NCBI GenBank assembly: GCA_021799575.1
Contig: JAJZAD010000006.1
Location: 1 to 64,000 of the forward strand
Length of the DNA: 64,000 nt
Direction: 5' to 3'
From: a bacterium
Lineage (GTDB): Bacteria; Patescibacteriota; Saccharimonadia; Saccharimonadales; UBA4665
The notes below the pieces were generated by a model. The model had not been told where the DNA came from, made no database searches, and saw only the letters and a list, made by a program, of their open reading frames with translations. Shown here one piece after another: positions 30,146-41,961 of the stretch (within the stretch, counting starts at the first letter, position 1; each line of letters opens with the position of its first letter). Made by a program: the position numbers and the translations under genes.

Positions 30146-30566
30146 TCATTCCTCCGTTTTTTCGTTCGGTGAGAAAATCTTCCAAGATGTACACCGCACT
30201 TAAGGCATCAACATCTTTTTTTGTGAACATCTTTTTTTTAGCCTCCAGTTCGGCTTTCGCCTTAAGTGAGGTAGCTGCTTCGTCCTGCAAATATATTTTG
30301 ATACCCAGTTTATTTTCAAGATCCTTGACAGACTGACTGGTGAAAAGCGTTTGCTTAGTACTGTTCCCGTTAAGCGATCTGGGCCTTCCGGCTACAATAA
30401 ACTTAACGTTTTCGGTTTCAATAATGTCTTTCAAACCGTCGCTAAGTTTAGGATCGTTAGCCAGAGTCGTAAGCGGTGCGGGTATACCGTCCGGCCAGAT
30501 AGCTATAGCAACACCGACCCTAACCGTTCCTATATCCAGTCCTAATACGGACGAGCTTTCGTTCAT
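30138..30566 (-). CDS. ruvX: Putative pre-16S rRNA nuclease / Holliday junction resolvase-like YqgF
   Basis: An RNase H-fold nuclease that in E. coli matures the 5' end of 16S rRNA. The 142 residues start with the first acidic motif GLDIGTVRVGVA (about 9-20), and later have FIVAGRP (about 56-62) and LQDEAATSLKAK (about 96-107), which carry the other conserved residues. Length and motifs match the family. It overlaps mltG by 8 bp and follows the 575-aa surface protein gene by 12 bp. Confidence 0.92.
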   Translation of the reverse strand: MNESSSVLGLDIGTVRVGVAIAIWPDGIPAPLTTLANDPKLSDGLKDIIETENVKFIVAGRPRSLNGNSTKQTLFTSQSVKDLENKLGIKIYLQDEAATSLKAKAELEAKKKMFTKKDVDALSAVYILEDFLTERKNGGMIE

Positions 30567-30578
30567 AAAGCTTAATTG

Positions 30579-32306
30579 TTAGGCAGAGCCGTTAGGCTTG
30601 GCTATCTTAACCGTTATCTTAGATGCGGAATCGGGAACTGAATTTACCCAGAATGGACTTAAACGGATGGTAACGCTGGTTACGTCTGGATTTTGTTTGA
30701 TGGCCGAAATGGCTGAAGCGGGCGATTTCCCGGTAATTTCTTTCTTAATCTCATTAACGGAAATATTGGGACCTACTTCCGCCAGTACTGACAGCGATAC
30801 CTGATCAGTTACAGCGTTGGTATTACCGAGTTTAAACGCTTGCTGGTTAATTCCGGTGCTGATGATATTCTGGTTTTTGTCGGCTTGGGCATGAATCGCC
30901 GCGTCAACTACGCTGTTAAGATCCGCTCTGCTGACTCCTAGCATGGTGTAATTTATGGTTTCAGTGACGGTTACCGCGTTAGCCGGATCGCCTACATTAG
31001 GACTGGTAGTAATTTGGGGAGTACCTTTTGAGAAGGTAACGTCAACCGGGTAAAGCCCTTGTCCTTTGAGCTGGTTAATTAAATTCTGTTCCGCTCCAGA
31101 GCTGTTTTGCTGGGAATCAATCTTTGACGTAGCGGTACTGATATCTGTCTGGGAAACAACCTGGATAATATTATCGGTCCCCCCGCTGGCCGAACCGTTG
31201 GCATTAATCCCGGGATAATTTGAAACCGTAGCATTATTAATTTGGGCGTTATAGCCTGAACCCGGACTCTGGGCACTAATATCCGTAGGACCGTTTGAAA
31301 CGATATTCAAACAATTGTTCGAGCTTAACGGATGAATCGGATCTACAGTCATCTGGGTATCGTTCTGGGTTATATATGTCAGGTTGTTATATGAAATTCC
31401 GGTTCCCGCAGGTATGGTATAAGGCCCGTTATAGGCGTTGATATTACACTGAGTTCCGGATAAGGTAACTTGACCGGTGGCAGTATTGCCTTCGTTTTTC
31501 TGGCCGGTAGTATTTACGGTTTGAGTAAATGTCTTCTGCTCGCTTACCTGGGTTGCCGGGATGTCCTGATTCGCCAAGTCCAATGATTTGGTCGAGGTGT
31601 CAAGGGTCAAATTCAACTCCGCATTGACACTAGAAGCATTGGTTTTAATCGCGATTGTGGCATGGGGCCAGACCGTTAACGCCAAAACCAATAGTGTTGC
31701 TATAGCCGCTATGACAACAACGGCTAGCACCAGTATTAATCTAAAACGATTGAAATTAGGTACCTTCAAATGCTTATCCGGTTTCTGAAGCTTTGCCTTT
31801 TTAGTCACGGTATTATCTTCTTCGGAGGGTAACTCAAGAGTTTCCACCCCGGGCGGCACCATCTTAGAGTTATGCTTGACAGCAGCCTCGCTAAGCGTTC
31901 CGACCGTAGTCGAATTAGGGTTTACCTGTTCGGTCAAATCCGGTTTATCTTCCTCTTCAGCATCCAGTCCCAGATTCATATCTTCTTCGATGGTATCGGA
32001 GTCGGTTACGATCTGAGGGGGAGGGGGTATTTCCGGGGCTGAAGACAGAGTTTTAGCCACATGCAACCTGACCGCACCGGCCAGCGGCAATAAACCGGCT
32101 TCGGAAGTTACCAGCACCAGGTTCTTTCTTTCATTATCCGCGCTGCGTTTCAGCAGCTTCATATTCACGATCGACTGCAGCATTGAAGCCCTTTTAGGGA
32201 GTACGAGAGCGATAACCTTGGCGTTTGACGCTTTAACCTTATCGATAATAGCGGTTATTTCGTCGTCGATGTCGATGTAAATAGTATCCTTAGTATTGTT
32301 GGCCAT
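30579..32306 (-). CDS. Bitopic membrane protein with large extracytoplasmic domain
   Basis: I do not recognise this 575-residue protein with certainty. Residues 1-90 form a small alpha/beta domain in the cytoplasm (KVIALVLPKRASMLQSIVNM), followed by an acidic linker and one membrane helix (188-212). The remaining 360 residues outside are rich in Asn, Thr and Ser and beta-prone, with a late domain containing GKSPASAISAIKQNPDV that resembles baseplate J-like or pilus-assembly folds. It is followed by ruvX (12 bp) and preceded by the PilM/FtsA-like gene (5 bp), so the two may work together in a surface structure, which is inference. Confidence 0.75.
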   Translation of the reverse strand: MANNTKDTIYIDIDDEITAIIDKVKASNAKVIALVLPKRASMLQSIVNMKLLKRSADNERKNLVLVTSEAGLLPLAGAVRLHVAKTLSSAPEIPPPPQIVTDSDTIEEDMNLGLDAEEEDKPDLTEQVNPNSTTVGTLSEAAVKHNSKMVPPGVETLELPSEEDNTVTKKAKLQKPDKHLKVPNFNRFRLILVLAVVVIAAIATLLVLALTVWPHATIAIKTNASSVNAELNLTLDTSTKSLDLANQDIPATQVSEQKTFTQTVNTTGQKNEGNTATGQVTLSGTQCNINAYNGPYTIPAGTGISYNNLTYITQNDTQMTVDPIHPLSSNNCLNIVSNGPTDISAQSPGSGYNAQINNATVSNYPGINANGSASGGTDNIIQVVSQTDISTATSKIDSQQNSSGAEQNLINQLKGQGLYPVDVTFSKGTPQITTSPNVGDPANAVTVTETINYTMLGVSRADLNSVVDAAIHAQADKNQNIISTGINQQAFKLGNTNAVTDQVSLSVLAEVGPNISVNEIKKEITGKSPASAISAIKQNPDVTSVTIRLSPFWVNSVPDSASKITVKIAKPNGSA

Positions 32307-32311
32307 ATTCT

Positions 32312-33655
32312 TTATACGCTTAGCATCCTGTCCAGTTTCTCACGAATACCTCTGCTTTCGCCACTGCCGAGTTGCAGAGTGTCCAGTCCTACCCTCAGTA
32401 GGCCCATCGCGGTAATCATGGTGTGGTCATTAACCTTACCGGTGGTATCTTTGATCCCGACTACTTGTGAAGGGCGAATCAGATTCACGATCGGCCGTCG
32501 TGTAAACGGTAAGCTTTTAAACCAACTGTCTTCTTCCAGTCGGGATAATAGCATATCCAAACTGGCACCTCCGCCGCAAAGGAACATGCGGTTTGGCAAA
32601 TGATCGAGTTTAGGAAATTCGCCCAGTGCCAACTCAATGCCACTAATCCAAACGTCGGCTGTTTTATCTAATGAGGCTTCAACTGCCGGCCGCTTTTGCG
32701 GTGGCAGCTGATTGGTACCGTAAGCCAGTTTAAGGGTTTCAGCCTGGTCGAAACTTATACCCAGATCACGTTCGATGGCGTGAGTGTAAGCACGCCCGCC
32801 GATACCGAACATCTTGGTCCCCTGAACCCCACCGTCATCTATAACTGCTATATCCGTCGTCCCTCCGCCGACATCCATTAAGATAGCACTCAAGTTCTGG
32901 TTCTGCCGATCACCTATGACCGCTCTGGCAACTGCGAACGGTTCGGCGGCTACGGCAATCAGATCAAGATCCAACTCTTCAGCCGTCTTCTCAAGTGCGC
33001 CGATATGAATCAAAGGAGCAAAGGCCGTATACAGTTGGATTACCACGTCTTTCCCTTGAAAACCGATCGGATTAGTTACTGGATAACCATCAATTTCTAT
33101 ACCGACCAGGGCACTGTTAACCAACCTAATGGCTACTTCTTTCCCTCCCATCTCCCAGGATAATTCTGACTTGGCCCGTTGTTCCGCTTTCTGCTGGACG
33201 AGACGGATAATACGTTCCATCTCACTTAAATCAATAGGCGTATCAACCGTACTTCTTGCGACTTTAACCGTGGTTGTCGTACCTTTGACTAACTCACCTG
33301 CTATACCGATTACCGCCGGTCTGGAACTCAATCCAGCCTGAGTCTCAGCCTCAGTTAATGCCGCGTCGCAATTTTCTACAACCCCGGCAATATCGGCAAT
33401 AGCTCCGGCTTGCATATCGGTTAAGGCCTGGTGTCGTCTGCCTACTCCTACTATATCTATGCTCCCGTCTTCCTGGTTAACCTTGCCGATTAAAGCTTTA
33501 ACGAACTCAGTGCCGATATCTAAAGCCACCAGATAATCACTCCCGTCAGGCTTTTTACCCGATCGGAGGCGAAGTTGGTTAAATTTGGATTTTGAGCCGG
33601 ACAGCGCCTTACTGGCAGCCGCTTTACCCACCGATTTCAACTTTGTACTAAGCAT
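32312..33655 (-). CDS. Actin-like ATPase of the FtsA/PilM family
   Basis: An ASKHA-fold protein, either a divisome anchor (FtsA) or a type IV pilus component (PilM). The phosphate-1 motif LVALDIGTEFVKALIG lies near 42-57, followed by a SHS2/1C-like insert (TVDTPIDLSEMERIIRLVQ near 136-154), then phosphate-2 MDVGGGTTDIAVID near 242-255 and FIGGRAYTHAI-like sequence, and the adenosine motif FLCGGGASLD near 365. The 447-residue length suits FtsA. The adjacent membrane protein gene favours a surface or pilus role but does not decide. A TATACT hexamer lies 14 bp before the ATG. Confidence 0.8.
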   Translation of the reverse strand: MLSTKLKSVGKAAASKALSGSKSKFNQLRLRSGKKPDGSDYLVALDIGTEFVKALIGKVNQEDGSIDIVGVGRRHQALTDMQAGAIADIAGVVENCDAALTEAETQAGLSSRPAVIGIAGELVKGTTTTVKVARSTVDTPIDLSEMERIIRLVQQKAEQRAKSELSWEMGGKEVAIRLVNSALVGIEIDGYPVTNPIGFQGKDVVIQLYTAFAPLIHIGALEKTAEELDLDLIAVAAEPFAVARAVIGDRQNQNLSAILMDVGGGTTDIAVIDDGGVQGTKMFGIGGRAYTHAIERDLGISFDQAETLKLAYGTNQLPPQKRPAVEASLDKTADVWISGIELALGEFPKLDHLPNRMFLCGGGASLDMLLSRLEEDSWFKSLPFTRRPIVNLIRPSQVVGIKDTTGKVNDHTMITAMGLLRVGLDTLQLGSGESRGIREKLDRMLSV

Positions 33656-33716
33656 AGTTTACGCAATTAAGTATAGCACCAGAGGGGCATCTTGATATTA
33701 CACCCCTGAAGTTTCT

Positions 33717-35603
33717 CTAAACCAAGACTGCTTTAATCCTCCTTATGCCGGCCGACGATGACTCTTCTTTAATTATTTTAAATTTCTTTCCCCCTTCGGC
33801 CAATTCTCCCGTGTGTTCCACATGCGGACCACCGCAAACTTCTAAACTATACGGTTTATCGCTGTCTTTTGGAGTCATAGCGTAAACTTTAACTTTGTCG
33901 CCGTAACGGTCACCGAATGCGCCGAGCGCTCCTAATTCTTTGAGCGCATAATCGGTCGGATATTCCGCCCATGACACGACAAGATCACGTTTAATCTGGG
34001 CATTAACGCTATCTTCTAAGCCTTTAATTTGCTCAGGAGTAAGCTTGCTGGGATAGCTAAAATCGAACCTCAGCCTTTCTTCTGTAATGTTACTGCCGTG
34101 CTGAATTACTTGATCGCCCAGCTGTTCACGTAACGCCTTATATAACAGGTGGGTTGCCGTATGGTATTTACGGTGGATAACGCTGTGGCCTCCCAGCCCA
34201 CCTTTAAACGCTCCCTTAGCGGCCGTGTGCGACCTTGCACGTTGTTCTTCCATCCGCTTTGCAAACGTTTTCCGCCAATCCGACTCTACAGCCAAATCGC
34301 GTTTGAAAGCCTCTTCGACACTCAGCTCCGCGGGAAAACCGAAAGTGTCGTAAAGCACAAAGATGTCGTCACCGCTTAAACGGCCTTGGATAGACAGCTG
34401 ATCGAGTTTTCTGATACCTTTCCTAAGAGTTTGTCTAAAAACCTTCTCTTCTTTAGTCAAAGTAGCTATTACTTGATGCCGCCTATCGGACACTTCGGTA
34501 AAATCCGGGGCGTAAAGATCGGCTACGGCATTGGTAACTTCTTCTATAAAATTTTGTTCTATACCTAAATCAAATGCAAAACGAACCGCTCGGCGGATCA
34601 GCCGCCGCATTACGTATCCTTGTTCCTTATTGCTAGGCACTACTCCGTCTATACCTAAAAACGTAGCAGCCCGTAAGTGATCGGTTATTACCCGCATGGC
34701 AGTATGGTTGCTGTCGTATGTGCGTCCGGAAAGACGTTCCAGGGTCGAGATAATCGGTCGCATTAGACTGATTTCGTAAACGTCCGGGTCGTCTATAGCC
34801 GCAGCGGCAATCCTTTCCAGCCCGCCACCGTAATCTACGTTGCGCTTAGGCAGTTTAATGAAACCGTCTTTACTCTTGAGATACTCCATAAATACGCAGT
34901 TGCCGAGTTCGATGTAGCGTCCGCAATCGCAGTTGATATGGCATAACCGGCCGTATTTGGGATCATGCTTGACTTGCGGATACAAATAAAACAACTCGCT
35001 GTCGGGGCCTCCGGGTTCACCTACCGGCATATCCTTAGGACTACCGGCGCGGGACCACCAGTTCTTATCTTCATAAAAAAAGATCCGACCGCCTTGCTCG
35101 CCTAGACGGTATCCGTTCTCCTGACTTCCGATGTCAACTCGTTTAGCAGATAAGCCTGATTTGGAAAAGATTCCCGCCCAAATATCCGCGCTCTCTTCAT
35201 CTTTTGGAATACCCAACTTTTGATTACCGCTGTAACAACTAACAAAAATCCGGTTTTTATCCAGCCCGACGGTTTGAGTCAAAAACTCCCACACCCAAGC
35301 CAACTGTTCCTGTTTGAAATAATCTCCGAGACTCCAATTACCAAGCATTTCAAAAAAAGTGGTATGACGGTTATCCCCAACTTCTTCAATATCTTGCGCC
35401 CTTAAACAGGTTTGGCTATCGACTATGCGTTTACCTTCGGGATGATCCTGACCTAACAGATAAGGCAAAAGCGGCTGCATACCGCTGCCGGTAAACAAAG
35501 TTGAAGGATCTCCTTCCGGCACTAGAAGCGCCCTGGGAATAATACTGTGTCCCCTGTCTTTAAAGAAGTTAAGATAGGCCTGGCGGATTTCTTGGGCTGT
35601 CAT
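33717..35603 (-). CDS. alaS: Alanyl-tRNA synthetase, short form
   Basis: Charges tRNA-Ala. I chose the ATG at 35603, because MTAQEIRQAYLNFFKDRGH is the normal N-terminus; an ATG at 35633 would overlap mnmA by 11 bp. The protein has 628 residues: the catalytic domain, helical tRNA-recognition domain, and an editing domain with HTATH (about 520) and CGGPHV near the C-terminus (zinc ligands; consensus CGGTHV). It ends straight after the SAD motif and lacks the C-Ala (DHHA1) domain found in most bacteria, which are about 870 residues long. A TAGAAT hexamer seven bases before the ATG suggests a leaderless transcript. Confidence 0.95.
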   Translation of the reverse strand: MTAQEIRQAYLNFFKDRGHSIIPRALLVPEGDPSTLFTGSGMQPLLPYLLGQDHPEGKRIVDSQTCLRAQDIEEVGDNRHTTFFEMLGNWSLGDYFKQEQLAWVWEFLTQTVGLDKNRIFVSCYSGNQKLGIPKDEESADIWAGIFSKSGLSAKRVDIGSQENGYRLGEQGGRIFFYEDKNWWSRAGSPKDMPVGEPGGPDSELFYLYPQVKHDPKYGRLCHINCDCGRYIELGNCVFMEYLKSKDGFIKLPKRNVDYGGGLERIAAAAIDDPDVYEISLMRPIISTLERLSGRTYDSNHTAMRVITDHLRAATFLGIDGVVPSNKEQGYVMRRLIRRAVRFAFDLGIEQNFIEEVTNAVADLYAPDFTEVSDRRHQVIATLTKEEKVFRQTLRKGIRKLDQLSIQGRLSGDDIFVLYDTFGFPAELSVEEAFKRDLAVESDWRKTFAKRMEEQRARSHTAAKGAFKGGLGGHSVIHRKYHTATHLLYKALREQLGDQVIQHGSNITEERLRFDFSYPSKLTPEQIKGLEDSVNAQIKRDLVVSWAEYPTDYALKELGALGAFGDRYGDKVKVYAMTPKDSDKPYSLEVCGGPHVEHTGELAEGGKKFKIIKEESSSAGIRRIKAVLV

Positions 35604-35622
35604 CTTTGCTATTCTACCAGTC

Positions 35623-36675
35623 TTAGACGGCACTTTGTATAATTCCCCCTCCCAAACAGATATCCTGATCGTAAATTACCGCAGATTGGCCTGGAGTGAC
35701 GGCCCTGACTTCTTCGTAGAGTTCCAGTTCGGCGGTATCGGATTTGATACGTACTCGACATTTGTTAGGTGCGGAACGGTAGCGGCACTTCACCAGATAG
35801 TCGGCATTCGGTTTCGGGGGATCATTGATCCAATGAGTAAGCGTCAGCTTTATGTGTTTGCTCCACAGCTTAGGATCATTCAGATCGGTAGTGACATAAA
35901 CCCGGTTATGTTTCATGTCTTTATGGGTGACATAAAAGGGCAGCCCGCCACCGACATTCAAACCGTGTCGCTGTCCTACAGTATAGAAAATAGCCCCGTC
36001 ATGAGATCCAACTTTCTGGCCGTTCTGATCGATAATATCTCCAGCTGGCTGCGGACCCAGTTCACTTAAGATAAACTGCTTGATGCCTACCTCACCGACA
36101 AAACAAATTCCTTGGCTGTCCGGTTTATTAGCGGTCGCTAAACCTAGTTTGTCCGCCTCAATTCTGACCTGGGTCTTTTTCATCCCGCCTAGAGGAAACA
36201 AAGTGCTTTTTAAGGCCGTATTGCTGATCCGGTAAAGAAAATAACTCTGATCCTTGCTTTCGTCGGATGCGGTCAGTAATTGAGCATTTGTAACCCTTGC
36301 ATAATGTCCTGTGGCTATAAGGTCGGCACCCATGCTTAAGGAGGTGTCTAGGAATAACTTAAACTTTACCTCCTGGTTGCACATAATATCCGGATTAGGC
36401 GTCAGTCCCCGTTTGTAGCCTTCGAGCATGTAGTCGACAACCTTGGATCTATACTGCCTTTCAAAGTCCAGGGTAAGTAAAGGAATATCCAGTTGTACGG
36501 CAACGGTTTTAGCGTCTTTATAATCCGTTTCCCAACCACAGACAAAACCCGGCAAATCGCGGGTCCAATTTTTCATGAATACACCGGTAACATCATATCC
36601 TTGCCGCTTAAGCAGGGCAGCGGCAAGTGAACTATCTACCCCGCCGGACATCCCGACAAATATTTTTTGACTCAT
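35623..36675 (-). CDS. mnmA: tRNA-specific 2-thiouridylase MnmA
   Basis: Thiolates U34 of tRNA-Lys, -Glu and -Gln. The PP-loop GMSGGVDSSLAAALL lies at residues 8-22. The two active cysteines are in DIMCNQEVKF (near 98) and QGICFVGE (near 193). The 350-residue length is normal. Sulfur is probably supplied by the IscS-like desulfurase in this window. A TATACT hexamer upstream of GGGAGAG and the ATG suggests its own promoter. alaS starts about 20 bp downstream. Confidence 0.95.
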   Translation of the reverse strand: MSQKIFVGMSGGVDSSLAAALLKRQGYDVTGVFMKNWTRDLPGFVCGWETDYKDAKTVAVQLDIPLLTLDFERQYRSKVVDYMLEGYKRGLTPNPDIMCNQEVKFKLFLDTSLSMGADLIATGHYARVTNAQLLTASDESKDQSYFLYRISNTALKSTLFPLGGMKKTQVRIEADKLGLATANKPDSQGICFVGEVGIKQFILSELGPQPAGDIIDQNGQKVGSHDGAIFYTVGQRHGLNVGGGLPFYVTHKDMKHNRVYVTTDLNDPKLWSKHIKLTLTHWINDPPKPNADYLVKCRYRSAPNKCRVRIKSDTAELELYEEVRAVTPGQSAVIYDQDICLGGGIIQSAV

Positions 36676-36836
36676 GGCTTGCTATCTCTCCCAAGTATAC
36701 CTCCTTATAGTAGGACAATATGACCTCTTTTAGTCTATCCATATTCTCGATCGACAACTAAAAACGTTAATAAAGAATGCCTAAGGAGTTTTATGACAAT
36801 ATTACTTATCCCTTCCGCGCGAATCAAACGTGGGTG

Positions 36837-36865
36837 AAAAAGCACTAAAACTACCGAGGCTTTTT
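36837..36865 (-). terminator. Possible terminator of the atp operon
   Basis: An AAAAAGC/GCTTTTT stem around a 15-base loop, with a T run on each strand. It lies about 50 bp beyond the atpC stop. The stem is AT-rich and the loop is large, so it is a weak candidate. Confidence 0.3.
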
Positions 36866-36912
36866 TTCAGACCAATTCAATTAGGGCTTACCGGATTAAT
36901 CCTTCAAGGAGT

Positions 36913-37181
36913 CTAAACATCCAAGAAAACCGCTGCCGAGTCCGCACGTACATGCATCAGCCCGCCGTTGATGCGAATTTTTTGCTCGTCGACTCTAGTT
37001 CTGATTACCAGTTCACACGGTTCAAGTAAGGTAATAAAGTTATGGTGTCCTGGTAGTATGTCAAACGGTCCGGTTTTATTAACTCCGGATATGCTTAATG
37101 CCGGCTCATCGTAGTAGACAACATACGGCGATGCGACCTTAACTTTAAGTATCCGCTTTTTGTCCTCATCACGATCAAACA

Positions 37182-37182
<1 letters not shown>
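36913..37182 (-). CDS. atpC: F-type ATP synthase epsilon subunit, short form
   Basis: The epsilon subunit couples the gamma shaft to the c ring. At 89 residues it contains only the N-terminal beta-sandwich domain (GPFDILPGHHNFITLL near 38-53 is the family's key segment). The C-terminal helical hairpin that inhibits ATP hydrolysis in many bacteria is missing. Its start overlaps the atpD stop by one base (TGATG). Confidence 0.85.
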
Positions 37183-39336
<2,154 letters not shown>

Positions 39337-39340
<4 letters not shown>

Positions 39341-40764
39341 TTTTTCAACTCCACCTGGCTTTGATTGATCAAATCGGTCTTAGCTTTTTCGTAATCTTCC
39401 TTGGATGCAACATTTTTGGCCGTTTCGTTAATTAGCATCTTAAGTTTGGTTATGTCCAACGGTTTATCCAGCGGGGAATGCAGGACAATATCCATCGCTA
39501 AAGTCTGAGCCATTACCGAATAGTGTTCACCGATAGGTTGATTCATAAGTTGGAACAGCATTTTGCCCCTGGTTAAAGCGCTTTGGGTTTCGAGAGCCAA
39601 CTCCGAACCGAAATGAGAAAATTCCTTGGCTTCCTCGTAGTCGGCTAGCAGTTTCTGAGCCTCGCCGGTTAATGTTTTCTGGAGTTGGGTGTGCCCTACG
39701 CCTGATACTCTGGACACACTTAAACCGACATTGACAGCGGGACGCATAGTATCTTTAAACACCTTCATATCCAATATCCACTGGCCATCAGTAATTGACA
39801 TGATGTTGGTAGGCAGATATGCGGCGATATCACCGCCGTCAACTAAAACTAAAGGTAGCGCCGTGAAAGTCTTATGGTTGGCCTTCAACTTCCCCGCCCT
39901 TTCTAAAAGTGACGAATGGGCATAAAACATGTCACCGGGATAAGAATCGCGCCCGGGACTGACTCGTGACAACAAAGACACTTCACGATAAATATGCGCG
40001 TGATTTGTTAAGTCGTCATAGATGACACATACATCCCGGTCGCACTTCTGCCAAAGGTATTCTGCCAGCGCGCATCCTACGTAGGGAGCAAGGTAACTTG
40101 ATATTAAAGAGTCAAAAATAGTTGATACTACGACAATACAGTTTTTAATGACGTCGGCTTGTTCCAGTTTGGACAGTAGATTGGCAATATCTGTTTTGCG
40201 TTTGGCGATCATGACATACACTACTATCTCTTCACTTCCTGATTGATTGGTCGCAATTTGGGTTGCTAAAGATGATTTACCCGACTTGCTGTCGCCTAAA
40301 ACCGCCAGTCGCTGGCCTTTGATTAAGGGAAGCATCGAGTCGATTACAATCACGCCCGTAGGCAATAAATCGCTCAAACCCTCACGTTCATAGAGCGGCG
40401 GGGCATCGTTGAATACCGGCCATATTCCATCCGCCGCAATTGGCCCCTTACCATCTAAAGGTTCACCGAAAACGTTAATAACCCTACCTATAAAATCTTT
40501 GCCTACCTTAGTAACCAGTTCGTCATGTTGTACTACCGCTTTCGTACCCACATTAAGTTTTCCGTCTCCCAAATGGAGAACGCTGGTATAGTTTTCTCTC
40601 ACTTCCGTCACGTAGCCTTTGCTGCCGTCTTCAAACATAACCAGTGACCGGTTATTAACCGGCTGCATACCGTGAATTTTAACCAAAAAATCGGTCACTG
40701 CAACTACATCGCCAATCGGGTGGCCTGCGGTTACCAAATGATCGAAATGCTTATTATCACTCAT
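39337..40764 (-). CDS. atpA: F-type ATP synthase alpha subunit
   Basis: The non-catalytic nucleotide-binding subunit of F1. The P-loop is GDSKSGKSS (about 157-165; usually GDRQTGKT), and the arginine-finger segment GLSVSRVSGVG (near 350) is kept. The Fo-facing N-terminus is short: the protein has 475 residues against about 500-515 in most bacteria. It overlaps atpH upstream and atpG downstream by 4 bp each. Confidence 0.94.
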
Positions 40765-41273
40765 GTCGTTTCAGGCGTATGGTCATTGCCTTTAATACTC
40801 TTCATCAAGAGGACCTTGCGGTTTAGAAAATGCTCTCTCAGGCTGAAATCGTGATATTTATTGTCGGTTTGCAGCGTAAAACCAGCAGCTATAGAGGGCT
40901 CAAGTCCGACATTTATTAGCACATAAGGGTCAATATTGTCCCGAAACCACTTGTCGATCTTACGCATAAAGGCATTGGTTGGCTCGCTGGCAAAACTAAT
41001 ATGCACGAGAGGTGCATGTTCGATTAGCCGGTTTAAGAAGTCGATGCCGGCTGTTCTGTCTTTGTCAATATGCCATTTTAAATGGTTGGCAGAACTTAGC
41101 TCATTAAGCGATGAAGACGTTTTAGGTAAATTATGGGGTTCGATTGCCGTGTCGGCTTGACGCATTTTCAGCTGCTCAACATATTCATCCAAAGCAACCA
41201 ACTCCCGTTTAAGTTTTAAGACATCGCCTTTTCCTACAATCTGTAGAGGAAGGACATATGTTTCATGCTCCAT
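40761..41273 (-). CDS. atpH: Probable ATP synthase delta subunit, diverged
   Basis: A 170-residue protein in the delta position of the atp operon. The N-terminal half is charged and helical; the C-terminal half has VLINVGLEPSIAAGFTLQTDN (positions about 127-147, only 20 shown at most in part) followed by DFSLREHF, which matches the end of delta subunits (GxEPSIxGGFxxxxxDxSLR). The N-terminal helical bundle typical of delta is hard to see. It overlaps atpF by 11 bp and atpA by 4 bp. Confidence 0.72.
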   Translation of the reverse strand: MEHETYVLPLQIVGKGDVLKLKRELVALDEYVEQLKMRQADTAIEPHNLPKTSSSLNELSSANHLKWHIDKDRTAGIDFLNRLIEHAPLVHISFASEPTNAFMRKIDKWFRDNIDPYVLINVGLEPSIAAGFTLQTDNKYHDFSLREHFLNRKVLLMKSIKGNDHTPETT

Positions 41274-41886
41274 GATTGATATCCTCCTTAATCGCCTGTT
41301 TGTTGGCCTCTAATTCGGATAGGATATACTCCAGTTGGTCGTTTAAGTCGATTTGCTTGCCAATGGCTTCAAGTACATAGTGATTGATAATATCGGCCAT
41401 GTTCTGTTCAAATCTTTCGATTAGGCGTTGTTTCTCGGCAGCCACTTCTTTGGTCAGTTGTTCGCTTAAAAGTGAACGTTGCTCCTCTATTGTCTGCTTG
41501 GTCTTCTCGATAGAGTCAATAGCCAGTTGTTTGGCGTCGGTAATCGATTCCTCATACTTGCTAAATTCCTGGCGTAGGGTTGAACTGAGTTCCTGCTTCA
41601 TGTACTCGTTAAGTTGAGATGTGGTTAGCCTCAAATCCTGCTGGAGAAACATGGCGTTCTCGCCGATGATCTTCTCAAAATGCAACCGGCCGCGGTTACG
41701 TAATTCTTCCCTGAAGTCCTCGTTAAAAATATGCTCAACATCGCTGTTTACCGCATCAAGCAGCCGCTCAACTCCTTGTTTCGGTTCGGCTTGATGCAGT
41801 TGACTAAGTTTGGCAATTAGCCACACGAACGCGATACCTATTGCGCCTAGAGTTACTAATATGACGATCAGCCACCAAATTGTCAT
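41263..41886 (-). CDS. atpF: Probable ATP synthase b subunit
   Basis: A 207-residue protein with one N-terminal membrane helix (about 3-26) followed by a long charged coiled coil, the shape of the stator stalk subunit b. It is the first gene of the atp cluster in this window. Its sequence is not close to typical AtpF, so the call rests on architecture and position. Upstream of it are a short gap and iscS. Genes for subunits a and c are not next to it. Confidence 0.72.
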   Translation of the reverse strand: MTIWWLIVILVTLGAIGIAFVWLIAKLSQLHQAEPKQGVERLLDAVNSDVEHIFNEDFREELRNRGRLHFEKIIGENAMFLQQDLRLTTSQLNEYMKQELSSTLRQEFSKYEESITDAKQLAIDSIEKTKQTIEEQRSLLSEQLTKEVAAEKQRLIERFEQNMADIINHYVLEAIGKQIDLNDQLEYILSELEANKQAIKEDINHGA

Positions 41887-41961
41887 TTTTGTTGTCCCAC
41901 CGTAATGATTAAGCTTAATGCTCCAGCTTTAAGCTTAATATACTCTAATCGGTTATTAACC

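Noticed and set aside
35604-35633. Upstream ATG for alaS
   Set aside because: Adds ten residues unlike other AlaRS and overlaps mnmA; the ATG at 35603 gives the normal N-terminus.
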